Positions 1 through 16,157 of a stretch of DNA of 64,000 nt are shown piece after piece. Position numbers and translations under genes: made by a program. The DNA is taken from NCBI RefSeq assembly GCF_900104025.1, contig NZ_FNIQ01000005.1, forward strand, positions 434,001-498,000, given 5' to 3'. Position 1 is the stretch's first letter. Every line of letters starts with the position of its first letter. A model generated the notes under the pieces. The model had not been told where the DNA came from, did not search any database, and saw only the letters and a list, made by a program, of their open reading frames with translations. This DNA is from Geodermatophilus sp. DSM 45219. Lineage in GTDB: Bacteria; Actinomycetota; Actinomycetes; Mycobacteriales; Geodermatophilaceae.

Positions 1-2
1 TG

Positions 3-446
3 GCGGCGGCCTGGTCGGTGACCTTCGCGGTGCTCCACCTGTACTGGGGCCTGGGCGGCTCGGTCGGGCTCGCGGAGTCGGCGGGCACGGACCTGGCGGA
101 GCAGCGACCCACCTGGTTCGTCGTCCTCGGGCTGTACGGGGTCGCGCTGACGCTCGGCGTGGCCGCCGTACTGGGCCTCGCCCTGGCCCGGGTCCACAGC
201 GTCAGGAGGTCGGGGCGGCTGCTCACCGTCCTCGGCGCCGGGCTCGCGGCGGTGCTGCTGGCACGGGCGGTCGCCATCGAACTGCTGCTCCTGGCCGACG
301 CCGGGTACGGCGGTGGAGCCATCAGCGAGGCCCAGCGCTCCTGGACCCTGGTGGTGTGGAACCCCTGGTTCCTCGTCGGTGGCACGACGTTCGGCTTGGC
401 TGCACGTGCAGCCCGGCGACGGTGGACCAGCCGCTCCGCGAGGTGA
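3..446 (+). CDS. DUF3995 family membrane protein, 5'-truncated by the window edge
   Basis: The reading frame is open back to base 3 (AAAWSV before the internal GTG at 18), so the true start lies outside the window. The visible ~147 residues contain LHLYWGLGG, the Trp/Tyr-rich opening typical of DUF3995. At least three hydrophobic segments follow, and the protein ends in an Arg-rich cytoplasmic tail. Function is unknown for this family. It converges on rpoC and shares a hairpin terminator with it. An internal start at GTG 18 is possible but would cut into the conserved N-terminus. Confidence 0.7.
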   Translation, partial: AAAWSVTFAVLHLYWGLGGSVGLAESAGTDLAEQRPTWFVVLGLYGVALTLGVAAVLGLALARVHSVRRSGRLLTVLGAGLAAVLLARAVAIELLLLADAGYGGGAISEAQRSWTLVVWNPWFLVGGTTFGLAARAARRRWTSRSAR

Positions 447-490
447 CGATCGAGCCGGCAGACGCCTGCTCCGCGCCGTCGCCGTGGACA

Positions 491-529
491 CCAGAGGGCC
501 CCCAGGTCACCGACCTGGGGGCCCTCTGG
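491..529. terminator. Bidirectional terminator between the DUF3995 gene and rpoC
   Basis: A perfect inverted repeat has arms CCAGAGGGCCCCCAGGT (491-507) and its complement (513-529). With the C508-G512 pair the stem is 18 bp and the loop 3 nt. It lies between two convergent genes. There is no clear T tract, as is usual in high-GC actinobacteria. Confidence 0.85.
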
Positions 530-546
530 TCACTGCCTGACGGTGA

Positions 547-4452
<3,906 letters not shown>

Positions 4453-4512
4453 TGAGTGGACCCCTTTCCCGGGGCTCGGTTACTGCACTTCTTGCTGATG
4501 GTCGTCGGGGGC

Positions 4513-4546
4513 GCCGGCCGGCCCCGGTCAACCGGGGCCGGCCGGC
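4513..4546 (-). promoter_or_regulatory. Intergenic hairpin between rpoB and rpoC
   Basis: A perfect inverted repeat has arms GCCGGCCGGCCCCGGT (4513-4528) and its complement (4531-4546), a 16-bp stem with almost no loop. It lies in the 100-bp gap between the rpoB stop and the rpoC start. It could be an mRNA processing or stabilising hairpin, or a weak attenuator tuning beta to beta' output. It cannot be a full terminator, because rpoC has no other obvious promoter here. Confidence 0.55.
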
Positions 4547-4552
4547 GGCCGA

Positions 4553-8062
<3,510 letters not shown>

Positions 8063-8640
8063 GATGCGTCCTTCCAAGGACCTCACGACGTGCGGGCGGT
8101 GGGTGCTTGTTCGTCCTGGGTCGTCGTCGGTAATGGCGGGGCTGTCCGCGTTCGTCCTGCCTGGACGGTCGACGGGCGTCCGGAGGACGGGTCCCCCGGG
8201 CACCCCAGGCGACCCGTCTCGGCGGGCAGGCAGTCAGGGGGCAGCGCAACAGGGAACCCTACCCCCGCTACGGCAGGCTGTCCACGTCGGGGGTCCGCAC
8301 GCGACGGGGACCACACCCGGGAGGGGCAACCGGCCGGCGGGGGCCGGGTCGGGCCGTCCAGGACGGCACGGCCATGATGCCAGCCGGAGGGGCCCGGTGT
8401 CTCCGCCACGCCGCGCGGGTCGGGGTCCGAAGGTGCGGGTGCGCGCCGCCCGGCCGGTCGTGGGCAGCCTCGACCCGCGGATCTCCCGGGGTTCGCCGGT
8501 GGGGTGGGCCGTGGCGGCGGGCCCGTCCTGTCACGCGCGGGCACGGACGACGCAGGGGCCGCCCTCCGGATCGGAGGACGGCCCCTGCGGGTCGTGCGAG
8601 GTGGTGCGTCACCCGGCGGTCGGGTCCGCCGGGCGAGGGG
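8063..8640 (-). promoter_or_regulatory. rplL-rpoB intergenic region with attenuator/terminator hairpin
   Basis: This 578-bp stretch holds no credible gene. At 8552-8588 an inverted repeat (GCAGGGGCC... / ...GGCCCCTGC, about 17 bp with one mismatch, very short loop) lies 52 bp downstream of the rplL stop. That position matches the partial attenuator that lowers rpoBC relative to rplJL in other bacteria. The remaining ~460 bp before the rpoB start probably contains an rpoB promoter; I could not single out one -35/-10 pair with confidence. Confidence 0.55.
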
Positions 8641-9036
8641 TCACTTGACGGTGACGGTGGCGCCGGCGCCCTCGAGAGCGGCCTTGGCCTTCTCGGCGGC
8701 GTCCTTGTCGACCTTCTCCAGGACCGGCTTCGGCGCGCCGTCGACCAGGTCCTTGGCCTCCTTGAGGCCGAGCGAGGTCAGGCCGCGCACCTCCTTGATG
8801 ACCTGGATCTTCTTGTCACCGGCGCTCTCGAGGATGACGTCGAACTCGTCCTGCTCCTCGGCGGCGGGGGCGCCACCGTCGCCGGCACCACCGGCGGCCG
8901 GGGCGGCCGCGACGGCGACCGGAGCGGCGGCGGTGACCTCGAAGGTCTCCTCGAACTGCTTCACGAAGTCGGAGAGCTCGAGCAGCGTCATCTCCTTGAA
9001 CGCGTCGAGCAGCTCCGTGGTGGACAGCTTGGCCAT
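8641..9036 (-). CDS. rplL: 50S ribosomal protein L7/L12
   Basis: This 131-residue acidic stalk protein recruits translation factors to the ribosome. The N-terminal dimerisation domain ([21 protein letters not shown]) is followed by an Ala/Gly hinge. The C-terminal domain has the factor-binding stretch [15 protein letters not shown]. The ribosome site AGAAGGAGAG precedes ATG 9036. It follows rplJ by 16 bp in the usual rplJ-rplL pair. Confidence 0.98.
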   Translation of the reverse strand: MAKLSTTELLDAFKEMTLLELSDFVKQFEETFEVTAAAPVAVAAAPAAGGAGDGGAPAAEEQDEFDVILESAGDKKIQVIKEVRGLTSLGLKEAKDLVDGAPKPVLEKVDKDAAEKAKAALEGAGATVTVK

Positions 9037-9052
9037 GATCTCTCCTTCTGGG

Positions 9053-9664
9053 TCAGTCGGTGCTGGCCGCGGCGTCGGCGGCGGCAGCGTCGGTGGCGGT
9101 GGTGGTGTCAGCAGCAGCGGTGTCGGCAGCAGCAGCGGAGTCGGCGCCCTCGGCGGGCTTCTTCTCCTGCAGCGCGGCGGCCAGCCGGGCGACCTGCGAC
9201 AGCGGGGCCTGGAACAGACCCGCGGCCTTGCTCAGGTTGCCCAGCATCGCGCCGGCCAGCTTGGCCAGCAGGACCTCGCGCGGCTCGACGTCGGCGAGGG
9301 CGGTGACCTCGGCGGCGTTGACCGTGCGGCCCTCGACCACGCCGCCCTTGACGACGAGCAGCGGGTTGGCGCGCGCGAAGTCACGGATGGCCTTGGCCGC
9401 GTTGACCGGGTCGCCCTCGATGAAGGCGATCGCGGTCGGGCCGTTGAGCAGCGGCGCGAGGTCGGCGAAGCCGACCTGCTCCGCGGCCCGCTTCGTCAGG
9501 GTGTTCTTGACGACGGCGTAGCTGCTGCCCTCACCGAGGGAACGGCGCAGCTGGGTCAGCTGGGCCACGGTCAGCCCGCGGTACTCGGTGAGCACCGCCG
9601 CGCTGGACGACTGGAACCGGTCGGTGATCTCGTCGATCACCGCGGCCTTCGCCTGCGTGGGCAT
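9053..9664 (-). CDS. rplJ: 50S ribosomal protein L10
   Basis: This 203-residue base of the L7/L12 stalk starts [20 protein letters not shown] and contains the [12 protein letters not shown] segment. The start ATG 9664 is chosen over an in-frame ATG 42 bp upstream because GAGGAGG sits 5 nt before it. The Ala/Asp-rich C-terminal tail is typical of actinobacterial L10. It is co-transcribed with rplL. Confidence 0.97.
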   Translation of the reverse strand: MPTQAKAAVIDEITDRFQSSSAAVLTEYRGLTVAQLTQLRRSLGEGSSYAVVKNTLTKRAAEQVGFADLAPLLNGPTAIAFIEGDPVNAAKAIRDFARANPLLVVKGGVVEGRTVNAAEVTALADVEPREVLLAKLAGAMLGNLSKAAGLFQAPLSQVARLAAALQEKKPAEGADSAAAADTAAADTTTATDAAAADAAASTD

Positions 9665-9995
9665 GGGCCTCCTCTCGTCTGTCGGGCGGACCACCGGCCG
9701 GTGCACGACGGCGGGCGATCAGCGGCCCCGGAGACGAGGAACGCCCCGGCGCAGGCGCACGGGGCGAGGACGGGCGCGAGCGCCACGTCGATCGAACCGT
9801 CCTCCTGCGCGGGCCGCCCGGTGCTCCGGGACCTTCGATCGCACGCGGACGTGCGACGACCAGCGGTCGTGGGGGGAACGCCGACCAGCGTACGTCAGCC
9901 CCGGACCCGAGTGCCAACCGCCTCGGTCACACCCGGGAACGGCGAACGGCGCCGCCCCGCGAGGGGGCGACGCCGTCCGTTTGGTGCCGGGGTCC
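9665..9995 (-). promoter_or_regulatory. rplJ leader region and rplA terminator
   Basis: The 331 bp between rplJ and rplA contain no gene. Several GC-rich inverted repeats between ~9720 and 9870 would fold into an extended stem structure just upstream of rplJ, the place where an L10 autoregulatory leader is expected. A leader is inference from position. A stem at 9946-9976 (ACGGCG...CGCCGT arms with GCCCC/GGGGC core) lies 20 bp past the rplA stop and probably terminates the rplK-rplA transcript. Confidence 0.4.
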
Positions 9996-10715
9996 TCAGG
10001 CGGTGGGCTCGTCGACCGTCAGGTTCCGGGTGCGGTTCGGGTCGACCGGGATGCCCGGGCCCATGGTGGTGGAGATGGTGACCTTCTTCAGGTACCGGCC
10101 CTTGGCGGCGGACGGCTTGGCCCGCAGGACCTCGTCCAGCGCCGCGGCGTAGTTCTCCACGAGCTTGGTCTCGTCGAACGAGGCCTTGCCGATCACCAGG
10201 TGCAGGTTCGCCTGCTTGTCGACGCGGAAGTTGATCTTCCCGCCCTTGATGTCGTTGACCGCCTTGGTGACGTCGGGGGTCACCGTGCCGGTCTTCGGGT
10301 TCGGCATCAGGCCGCGCGGGCCGAGGATGCGGGCGATCCGGCCGACCTTGGCCATCTGGTCGGGGGTCGCGATCGCGGCGTCGAAGTCCAGGAAGCCGCC
10401 CTGGATGCGCTCGATCAGGTCGTCGGAGCCGACGACGTCCGCGCCGGCGGCCTCGGCCTCGGCGGCCTTGTCGCCGGTCGCGAAGACGATGACGCGGGCG
10501 GTCTTGCCGGTGCCGTGCGGCAGGTTGACGGTGCCGCGGACCATCTGGTCGGCCTTGCGCGGGTCGACGCCCAGCCGCATGGCCACCTCGACGGTGGCGT
10601 CGTAGGCCGTCGGCGAGGTCTCCTTGGCCAGACCGGCCGCCTGCAGCGGGGTGTAGAGGTTCTCGCGGTCGACCTTCGCGGCCAGCTCGCGGTACTTCTT
10701 GCCGTGCTTCGCCAT
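9996..10715 (-). CDS. rplA: 50S ribosomal protein L1
   Basis: This 239-residue L1-stalk protein of the large subunit is a candidate translational autoregulator. It starts [19 protein letters not shown] at ATG 10715, with GAGAGGAA upstream; longer in-frame starts are not L1-like. The L1 signature region ([16 protein letters not shown]) is present. It follows rplK in the canonical pair, separated by a structured repeat. Confidence 0.97.
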   Translation of the reverse strand: MAKHGKKYRELAAKVDRENLYTPLQAAGLAKETSPTAYDATVEVAMRLGVDPRKADQMVRGTVNLPHGTGKTARVIVFATGDKAAEAEAAGADVVGSDDLIERIQGGFLDFDAAIATPDQMAKVGRIARILGPRGLMPNPKTGTVTPDVTKAVNDIKGGKINFRVDKQANLHLVIGKASFDETKLVENYAAALDEVLRAKPSAAKGRYLKKVTISTTMGPGIPVDPNRTRNLTVDEPTA

Positions 10716-10796
10716 GGTGGTTCCTCTCCCCCGGCTCAGCGACCGGGAGTCGTGTGGTGCACGGGCCTGGCGTGGCCCTCCCACTGGTGACGTGCT

Positions 10797-10862
10797 GGAA
10801 CGGCCCCGGTGCAGGGACCCGGCCCGAGCGGAGCGAGGGCTGGGGGCACCGGGGTCCTCCTA
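10797..10862. repeat. Structured intergenic repeat, copy 1 (after rplK)
   Basis: A ~66-bp element reads GGAACGG, an arm CCCCGGTGC (10804-10812), a middle with GAGCGGAGCGAGGGCTGGG, then the complementary arm GCACCGGGG (10846-10854) and TCCTCCTA. The last three bases are the rplK stop codon read on the other strand. A second copy sits at the same place relative to nusG. Confidence 0.8.
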
Positions 10863-11288
10863 CTGGACGGTGATGCCCATCGACCGGGCGGTGCCGGCGA
10901 TGATCTTCTCCGCCTCGTCGAGGGAGTTGGCGTTCAGGTCGGCCATCTTGGTCTGCGCGATCTCGCGGACCTGGTCGCGGGTGACGGTGGCGACCTTGGT
11001 CTTGTGCGGCTCGCCCGAGCCCTTCTCGACGCCCGCGGCCTTGAGCAGCATGCGCGCCGCCGGGGGGGTCTTGGTGACGAAGGTGAACGAACGGTCCTCG
11101 TAGACCGAGATCTCGACCGGGATCACGTTGCCGCGCTGCGACTCCGTGGCGGCGTTGTAGGCCTTGCAGAACTCCATGATGTTGACGCCGTGCTGGCCCA
11201 GCGCCGGACCGACGGGCGGCGCGGGGGTGGCCGCACCGGCGTTGATCTGGAGCTTGATGACCGCGGTCAACCGCTTCCTGGGGGGCAT
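10860..11288 (-). CDS. rplK: 50S ribosomal protein L11
   Basis: This 142-residue protein of the GTPase-associated centre is needed for stringent-response signalling on the ribosome. It has the proline-rich N-terminal domain ([24 protein letters not shown]) and the rRNA-binding C-terminal domain with [21 protein letters not shown]. It starts at ATG 11288 with AGAAGGAAG upstream. Its stop codon forms the edge of the structured repeat. Confidence 0.98.
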   Translation of the reverse strand: MPPRKRLTAVIKLQINAGAATPAPPVGPALGQHGVNIMEFCKAYNAATESQRGNVIPVEISVYEDRSFTFVTKTPPAARMLLKAAGVEKGSGEPHKTKVATVTRDQVREIAQTKMADLNANSLDEAEKIIAGTARSMGITVQ

Positions 11289-11311
11289 GTCTTCCTTCTC
11301 AGTGACGGGAT

Positions 11312-11378
11312 GGAACGGCCTCGGTGCAGGGCCCCGGCCCGAGCGGAGCGAGGGCTGGGGGGCACCGAGGTCCTCCTA
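11312..11378. repeat. Structured intergenic repeat, copy 2 (after nusG)
   Basis: This is the same element as at 10797-10862, with arms CCTCGGTGC (11319-11327) and GCACCGAGG (11362-11370) and a shared core GAGCGGAGCGAGGGCTGGG. Relative to copy 1 both arms changed together (C to T on the left, G to A on the right), which preserves pairing. It abuts the nusG stop codon exactly as copy 1 abuts that of rplK. Confidence 0.8.
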
Positions 11379-12278
11379 CAACTTCTGGACCTGGTTGAAC
11401 GACAGCTCGACCGGCGTCTCGCGGCCGAAGATGGAGACCAGCACCTGCAGCTTCTGCTGCTCGGCGTTGATCTCGTTGATCGTGGCCGGGAGCGTCGCGA
11501 ACGGGCCGTCCATGACGGTGACCGACTCGCCGACCTCGAAGTCGACGACGGCGGTGGGGGCGGCAGCGGCGGCGGTGCTCGTCGTCTCCGCCGTCCGGGC
11601 CGCCTGCGGGGTGACCGCGGGTGCGAGGAGGCCGACGACCTCGTCGATGCTCAGCGGCGAGGGCCGGGAGGTGGCGCCGACGAAGCCGGTGACGCCCGGG
11701 GTGTTGCGGACCGCGCCCCAGGACTCGTCGTTGAGGTCCATCCGGACCAGCAGGTAGCCGGGGAGCTTCTTGCGGTTGACCTGGGTGCGCTTGCCGTTCT
11801 TGATCTCGGTGACCTCCTCGGTGGGCACCTCGATCTGGAAGATGTAGTCCTCCATGTCCAGCGACTGGATGCGCGACTCCAGGTTGGTCTTCACCTTGTT
11901 CTCGTAGCCGGCGTACGAGTGGATGACGTACCAGTCGCCGAACTGGCCGCGCAGCACCTTGCGCATCGCCTCGGCCGGGTCGGTCTCCTCGTCGTCCTCG
12001 GCCTGCTCGCCCGCCCCGTCGAGGTCGGAGGCGTCGGCCGGGGCGGCGAGGGGGTCGGTCGCCAGGGTGTCGGGCTCGCCGCTCTCCACGCCGGGCACCT
12101 GGTCGGCCACGCCGGTCAGCGCGTCCTGGTCAGCAGTGTCGACGGAACCCTCGGCGGCGCCGGGCTCACCGGCGCCGGTCTCGACGTCGACGCTGCCGCG
12201 CACGTCGAAGCGGGCGTCGTCGAGGTCGATGCCCTCGACGGCGCTGTCGGTCTCGAAGGGCTCGCGGGGGTCGGTCAC
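11376..12278 (-). CDS. nusG: Transcription termination/antitermination factor NusG
   Basis: This 300-residue protein couples RNA polymerase to Rho or the ribosome. A ~125-residue acidic N-terminal extension (rich in Asp, Glu, Ala) precedes the NGN domain, [19 protein letters not shown] through [18 protein letters not shown]. An Ala/Thr-rich linker then leads to the KOW domain ([21 protein letters not shown]). Long acidic extensions occur in actinobacterial NusG, and this one is at the long end. It starts at GTG 12278 behind GGAAGAG and follows secE by 39 bp. Confidence 0.97.
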   Translation of the reverse strand: MTDPREPFETDSAVEGIDLDDARFDVRGSVDVETGAGEPGAAEGSVDTADQDALTGVADQVPGVESGEPDTLATDPLAAPADASDLDGAGEQAEDDEETDPAEAMRKVLRGQFGDWYVIHSYAGYENKVKTNLESRIQSLDMEDYIFQIEVPTEEVTEIKNGKRTQVNRKKLPGYLLVRMDLNDESWGAVRNTPGVTGFVGATSRPSPLSIDEVVGLLAPAVTPQAARTAETTSTAAAAAPTAVVDFEVGESVTVMDGPFATLPATINEINAEQQKLQVLVSIFGRETPVELSFNQVQKL

Positions 12279-12317
12279 GGTGTCTCTTCCTTGTCGGTGG
12301 TGCAGGCGCGGGTGGGC

Positions 12318-12851
12318 TCAGCCGAAGACGGCGAGCACGCCCTGGGCGAAGAGGAGGTCCAGGCCGGCCACCAGCGCGACGATGAAGGCCACGAACACGA
12401 TCACCACGAACGTGTAGGTGATCAGCTCGCGGCGGCCGGGCCAGATGACCTTGCGCAGCTCGGCGACGACCTCGCGCAGGAAGCGCCGCAGGCTGCGCTT
12501 CTGGCGGGTCTCGGCGGCCCGGTCACGCTCGGCCGCGGCACGGGAGCGGGTCGGGCTGCTCCCCGCGGGGCGGGCGGGCGTGCGCTCGCGGGCGGCGCGG
12601 CGGGTGCGGGCTGCCGCGTCCTCGTCGTCCTCGTCGTCCCCGGCGGTGATCCGCCCGCCGCGGCGGGCGCCCGTGGGCCGGGCGGCGACGACCTTGTCCT
12701 CGTCGGACTCGGCCTCGGCGGCGATCTCGGCCTCGGCCGCCTCGAGCTCGGTGGCGTCGGAGACGCCCGGCGCCTCGCGGTCGAGCTGCTCGTCGGTCGG
12801 CTCGGCGCCGGAGGCGGCGTCGTCCTCGCGTGCCGGCTTCTCGTCGCTCAC
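12318..12851 (-). CDS. secE: Preprotein translocase subunit SecE
   Basis: This 177-residue SecE is much longer than the ~60-residue core because of a ~115-residue charged Asp/Glu/Arg/Ala extension. The core (FLREVVAELRKVIWPGRREL) and a single membrane segment follow at the C-terminus. The start is GTG 12851 (VSDEKPAREDD). The frame extends further upstream, but that part is Arg-rich and overlaps tRNA-side DNA. The Shine-Dalgarno sequence is weak. secE-nusG order is canonical. Confidence 0.92.
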   Translation of the reverse strand: MSDEKPAREDDAASGAEPTDEQLDREAPGVSDATELEAAEAEIAAEAESDEDKVVAARPTGARRGGRITAGDDEDDEDAAARTRRAARERTPARPAGSSPTRSRAAAERDRAAETRQKRSLRRFLREVVAELRKVIWPGRRELITYTFVVIVFVAFIVALVAGLDLLFAQGVLAVFG

Positions 12852-12959
12852 TGCGCCTCGCTCGCCTCGCTGGTGGTGGCCGTCTGTCCTCCGGCCTGGT
12901 CGGTGGTCCTGCTGTCGTACGGGTGGTGCGCGTCGCCGGCGGGGAACCGGCGGCACGGG

Positions 12960-13032
<73 letters not shown>

Positions 13033-13351
13033 TGGAGGACCCCGTCCTCCCCACCCTTCGCAAGCAAGGGGCGGGGCCCGGGACGAGGCCGCCCGGGACC
13101 GCGTGGCCCGCTCCGTTCGGCACCGTCCCCGGAGGGGTTCCGGGGCACGCCGGTGGCGGGGTCAGTGGCCCCAGGGCAGCCAGTGTACGGGACCGCCGGG
13201 GACGCCAGCCAACGTGCCGGGGAGGCGCCCGTCGCGGTGGCGCCGACGAGTCCGGCCCCCGCCCGCCGTGGCCCACGTGCGACTGCGCCGGGACGCCGGT
13301 CCGCCGGGAACGGGGGCGACCCCGGACCTCGGCCTTTGACACGATGGGGGC
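13033..13351. other. Gene-free interval between tRNA-Trp and the aminotransferase
   Basis: This 319-bp stretch lies between divergent units. No codon-biased frame or strong hairpin stands out. It must hold the promoter of the tRNA-Trp/secE unit (minus) and of the aminotransferase (plus). A TGACACGAT element ends about 14 bp before the aminotransferase ATG and is a plausible -10 region. Confidence 0.5.
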
Positions 13352-14608
13352 ATGACCGCCGTCTCCCCCTCGGAGTCCGCCGCCCCCTCCTCCGCGCCGT
13401 CGCCCGCCGAGCGGCGCATCTCCCGCCGCATCGCCGCCATCGCCGAGTCGGCGACGCTGGCGGTCGACGCGAAGGCCAAGGCGCTCAAGGCCGCGGGGAA
13501 GCCGGTGATCGGCTTCGGCGCCGGCGAGCCGGACTTCCCGACGCCGGACTACATCGTCGAGGCCGCCATCGCCGCCTGCGCGCAGCCGGCGATGCACCGC
13601 TACACCCCCGCGGGCGGGCTGCCGGCGCTCAAGGAGGCAATCGTCGGCAAGACCGCGCGCGACTCGGGGCTGCAGGTCACGCCGGCCCAGGTGCTGGTCA
13701 CCAACGGCGGCAAGCAGGCGGTGTACGAGGCCTTCGCCACGATGCTCGACCCGGGTGACGAGGTGCTGCTGCCGGCGCCGTACTGGACGACCTACCCCGA
13801 GGCGATCGCGCTCGCCGGCGGCGTGCCGGTGCCGGTCGTCGCCGACGAACAGAGCGGCTACCTGGTCTCGGTGGCCCAGCTGGAGGCCGCCCGGACGCCG
13901 CGCACCAAGGTGCTGCTGTTCTGCTCGCCGTCCAACCCGACCGGCGCGGTGTACCCGCCGGAGCTGGTCGAGGAGATCGGCCGCTGGGCCCTGGAGAACG
14001 GGCTGTGGGTGCTCACCGACGAGATCTACGAGCACCTCACCTACGACGGGGCGACGGCGCCGTCCATGCCGGTCGTCGTCCCCGAACTGGCCGACCGCTG
14101 CGTCGTCGTCAACGGGGTGGCCAAGACCTACGCGATGACCGGCTGGCGGGTGGGCTGGGTCGTCGGGCCCACCGACGTCGTCAAGGCCGCGACCAACCTG
14201 CAGTCGCACGCCACCTCGAACGTGGCGAACGTGTCCCAGGCGGCCGCCGTCGCCGCGCTGACCGGCGACCTGTCGGCCGCGGCGGCGATGCGGGAGGCCT
14301 TCGACCGGCGGCGCCGCACGATCGTGTCCATGCTGCGCGAGATCCCGGGCGTGGCCTGTCCCGAGCCGCGCGGCGCCTTCTACGTCTACCCGTCGGTCAA
14401 GGCCCTGCTCGGCCGCGAGATCGCCGGGCGGACGGCGGCCGACAGCGTGCAGCTGGCCGAGATCATCCTCGAGGAGGCCGAGGTCGCCGTCGTCCCCGGC
14501 GAGGCCTTCGGGACACCGGGCTACCTGCGGATGTCCTACGCCCTGGGGGACGACGACCTGGTGGAGGGCGTGAGCCGGATGCAGCGCCTGCTCGGCACCG
14601 CGGGCTGA
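13352..14608 (+). CDS. aspC: Pyridoxal-phosphate aminotransferase (aspartate aminotransferase class I)
   Basis: This 418-residue fold-type I aminotransferase probably interconverts aspartate/oxaloacetate and glutamate/2-oxoglutarate in the cytoplasm. Visible features are [13 protein letters not shown] near the N-terminus, the [10 protein letters not shown] substrate-binding Asn, [12 protein letters not shown], and the Schiff-base lysine K258 in [17 protein letters not shown] Ser/Pro/Ala-rich leader of ~20 residues precedes the fold. It stands alone as a plus-strand unit and converges on hadB. The substrate is inferred from family; arginines at the usual carboxylate positions were not checked individually. 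Confidence 0.9.
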   Translation: MTAVSPSESAAPSSAPSPAERRISRRIAAIAESATLAVDAKAKALKAAGKPVIGFGAGEPDFPTPDYIVEAAIAACAQPAMHRYTPAGGLPALKEAIVGKTARDSGLQVTPAQVLVTNGGKQAVYEAFATMLDPGDEVLLPAPYWTTYPEAIALAGGVPVPVVADEQSGYLVSVAQLEAARTPRTKVLLFCSPSNPTGAVYPPELVEEIGRWALENGLWVLTDEIYEHLTYDGATAPSMPVVVPELADRCVVVNGVAKTYAMTGWRVGWVVGPTDVVKAATNLQSHATSNVANVSQAAAVAALTGDLSAAAAMREAFDRRRRTIVSMLREIPGVACPEPRGAFYVYPSVKALLGREIAGRTAADSVQLAEIILEEAEVAVVPGEAFGTPGYLRMSYALGDDDLVEGVSRMQRLLGTAG

Positions 14609-14689
14609 AGGAGGGCCGTCAGGCCGGCCCCGTCCAGGGGCTCGCCGCGAGCTCGACGGACGGGCGGAGCTGCGCAGCCGGCAAGGGTC

Positions 14690-14713
14690 GGGGCGGCGCC
14701 GGCCCGCCGCCCC
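14690..14713. terminator. Hairpin between convergent aspC and hadB
   Basis: Arms GGGGCGGC (14690-14697) and GCCGCCCC (14706-14713) with an 8-nt loop end one base before the hadB stop. Placement between convergent genes suggests a shared terminator. The short stem makes this tentative. Confidence 0.45.
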
Positions 14714-14714
14714 G

Positions 14715-15143
14715 TCACGCCAGCTGGACGGTGGCGCGGGCCAGCGAGAGGACCTTCTCGCCGCCACTGGTGACGGTGAGGTCGATCCGCGCGCGGCCGT
14801 CCTCGCCGAGGGCACCGACCTTCCCGCGGACGGTCACCTGCGCCCCGGCGTCGTCGTCGGGGACGACGACCGGCCGGCCGAACCGGACGTGGTACTCGAC
14901 CAGCGCGCCGGGGTCGCCGGCCCAGGTGGTGACCGCGCGGGCGGCCAGCGCCATGGTGAGCATCCCGTGGGCGATCACCCCGGGCAGCCCGACCTCGGTG
15001 GCCACCCGCTCGTTCCAGTGGATGGGGTTGAAGTCGCCGGAGGCGCCTGCGTAGCGGACCAGGTCGGCGCGGGTGACCGGGTAGGTCTGCTCGGGCAGCT
15101 CGGTCCCCACGGCGACGTCGACGGCGCGGACGGTCGCGGTCAT
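14715..15143 (-). CDS. hadB: MaoC-family (3R)-hydroxyacyl-ACP dehydratase subunit HadB
   Basis: This 142-residue single hot-dog domain has the hydratase-2 motif GDFNPIHWNERVATEVGLPGVIAHGM, with catalytic Asp/His in DFNPIH. It pairs with the upstream gene to form a HadAB dehydratase of the fatty-acid elongation (FAS-II type) cycle. The ATG overlaps the hadA stop by 4 nt, so translation is coupled. Location next to rpmG and tRNAs is the same in many actinobacteria. Confidence 0.9.
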   Translation of the reverse strand: MTATVRAVDVAVGTELPEQTYPVTRADLVRYAGASGDFNPIHWNERVATEVGLPGVIAHGMLTMALAARAVTTWAGDPGALVEYHVRFGRPVVVPDDDAGAQVTVRGKVGALGEDGRARIDLTVTSGGEKVLSLARATVQLA

Positions 15144-15586
15144 GCCGTCCCCCGGGCCACGAGCATCGAGATGGCCGAGCAGACCGGTTCGCCGTCCTCG
15201 GTGGCGACGTCCACCCGGGTGGTGAGCAGGTCGTTGCCGCCGACGCTGCGCACGGCCTCGATGGTGGGGGTGGCGACCAGCCGGTCGCCGGCGCGGATGG
15301 GCCGGTGGTGGGTGAAGCGCTGCTCCCCGTGGACGACGCGGCTGTAGTCCAGCGCCACGTCGGGGTCCTCCACCACCACGCCGGCCGCCGACAGCGTCAG
15401 GGCGATGGCGAAGGTGGGCGGCGCGATGACGTCGGGGTGTCCGGCCGCGCGGGCGGCGTCGACGTCCCGGTGCACCGCGTCGGCGGCACCGACGGCGTCC
15501 GCGAACTCGGCGATCTTCTGCCGGCCGACCTCGTGGACGGCGGAGGGCGGGTAGCTGCGCCCGACCAGCGTCGGATCGAGCGCCAT
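15140..15586 (-). CDS. hadA: MaoC-like dehydratase N-terminal domain protein, HadA
   Basis: This 148-residue FAS1-like dehydratase domain is the non-catalytic but structural partner of HadB. LVGRSYPPSAVHEVGRQKIAEFADAVG is typical of the mycobacterial HadA/HadC N-terminal pattern, and EQRFTHHRPIRAGDRLVATP matches the substrate-channel region. It starts at ATG 15586 with AGGGAGGG upstream. It is 31 bp from rpmG and probably co-transcribed. Confidence 0.88.
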   Translation of the reverse strand: MALDPTLVGRSYPPSAVHEVGRQKIAEFADAVGAADAVHRDVDAARAAGHPDVIAPPTFAIALTLSAAGVVVEDPDVALDYSRVVHGEQRFTHHRPIRAGDRLVATPTIEAVRSVGGNDLLTTRVDVATEDGEPVCSAISMLVARGTA

Positions 15587-15616
15587 GCTCCCGCCCTCCC
15601 TACCGCGACCGGAGGG

Positions 15617-15781
15617 TCAGCGGGTCTCGCGGTGGATGGTGTGCCGACGGTCCCTCGGGCAGAACTTCTTCAGCTCGAGCCGGTCGGGGTCGTTGCGCCG
15701 GTTCTTGCGGGTGATGTAGTTCCGGCTCTTGCACTCCTGGCAGGCCAGGGTGATCTTCGGACGGATGTCGGTGGCTGCCAC
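15617..15781 (-). CDS. rpmG: 50S ribosomal protein L33
   Basis: This 54-residue protein contains [36 protein letters not shown]. Only three cysteines remain (CQEC...C), a partly zinc-less form. The start is GTG 15781 ([10 protein letters not shown]) with GAGGAGC upstream; the longer in-frame sequence is not L33-like. Confidence 0.96.
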   Translation of the reverse strand: MAATDIRPKITLACQECKSRNYITRKNRRNDPDRLELKKFCPRDRRHTIHRETR

Positions 15782-15893
15782 GGGGCGCTCCTCGCCTTGT
15801 CGGTACCGGGCCGGGCCCGGGGACGTGCGGGCGGGCGCCCGCACGGTGCTGCAACGCACCGACGGACCCCGGCTGAACGGGGTCCGTCGCGAG

Positions 15894-15967
15894 TAGCGGT
15901 GACCGGATTTGAACCGGTGACACAGCGATTATGAGCCGCTTGCTCTGCCTGGCTGAGCTACACCGCC
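15894..15967 (-). tRNA. tRNA-Met (anticodon CAT)
   Basis: This 74-nt cloverleaf has anticodon loop CTCATAA, D-arm TAGCTCAGCCAGGCAGAGC and T-arm CGGTTCAAATCCG. The first acceptor pair is G-U with G1 paired normally thereafter. That, and the absence of three G-C pairs flanking the anticodon, suggests elongator rather than initiator Met. Confidence 0.95.
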
Positions 15968-16027
15968 GGACGCGGCCGGGCGATCCGGTCTCGGCGACCG
16001 GGCCGAGCGGCCACTGTGTTGTTCCAG

Positions 16028-16100
16028 AGCCCCTTTACGGAATCGAACCGTAGACCTTCTCCTTACCATGGAGACGCTCTGCCGACTGAGCTAAAGGGGC
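16028..16100 (-). tRNA. tRNA-Thr (anticodon GGT)
   Basis: This 73-nt cloverleaf has acceptor GCCCCTT/AAGGGGC, anticodon stem TCTCC/GGAGA with loop ATGGTAA, and T-arm ACGGTTCGATTCCGT. It forms a small tRNA cluster with tRNA-Met. Confidence 0.96.
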
Positions 16101-16157
16101 GGGCTTCGAGCCGTCGAGAACTCTACCCGACGTCTTCGGGGTCCTGTCGGCGGGGGG

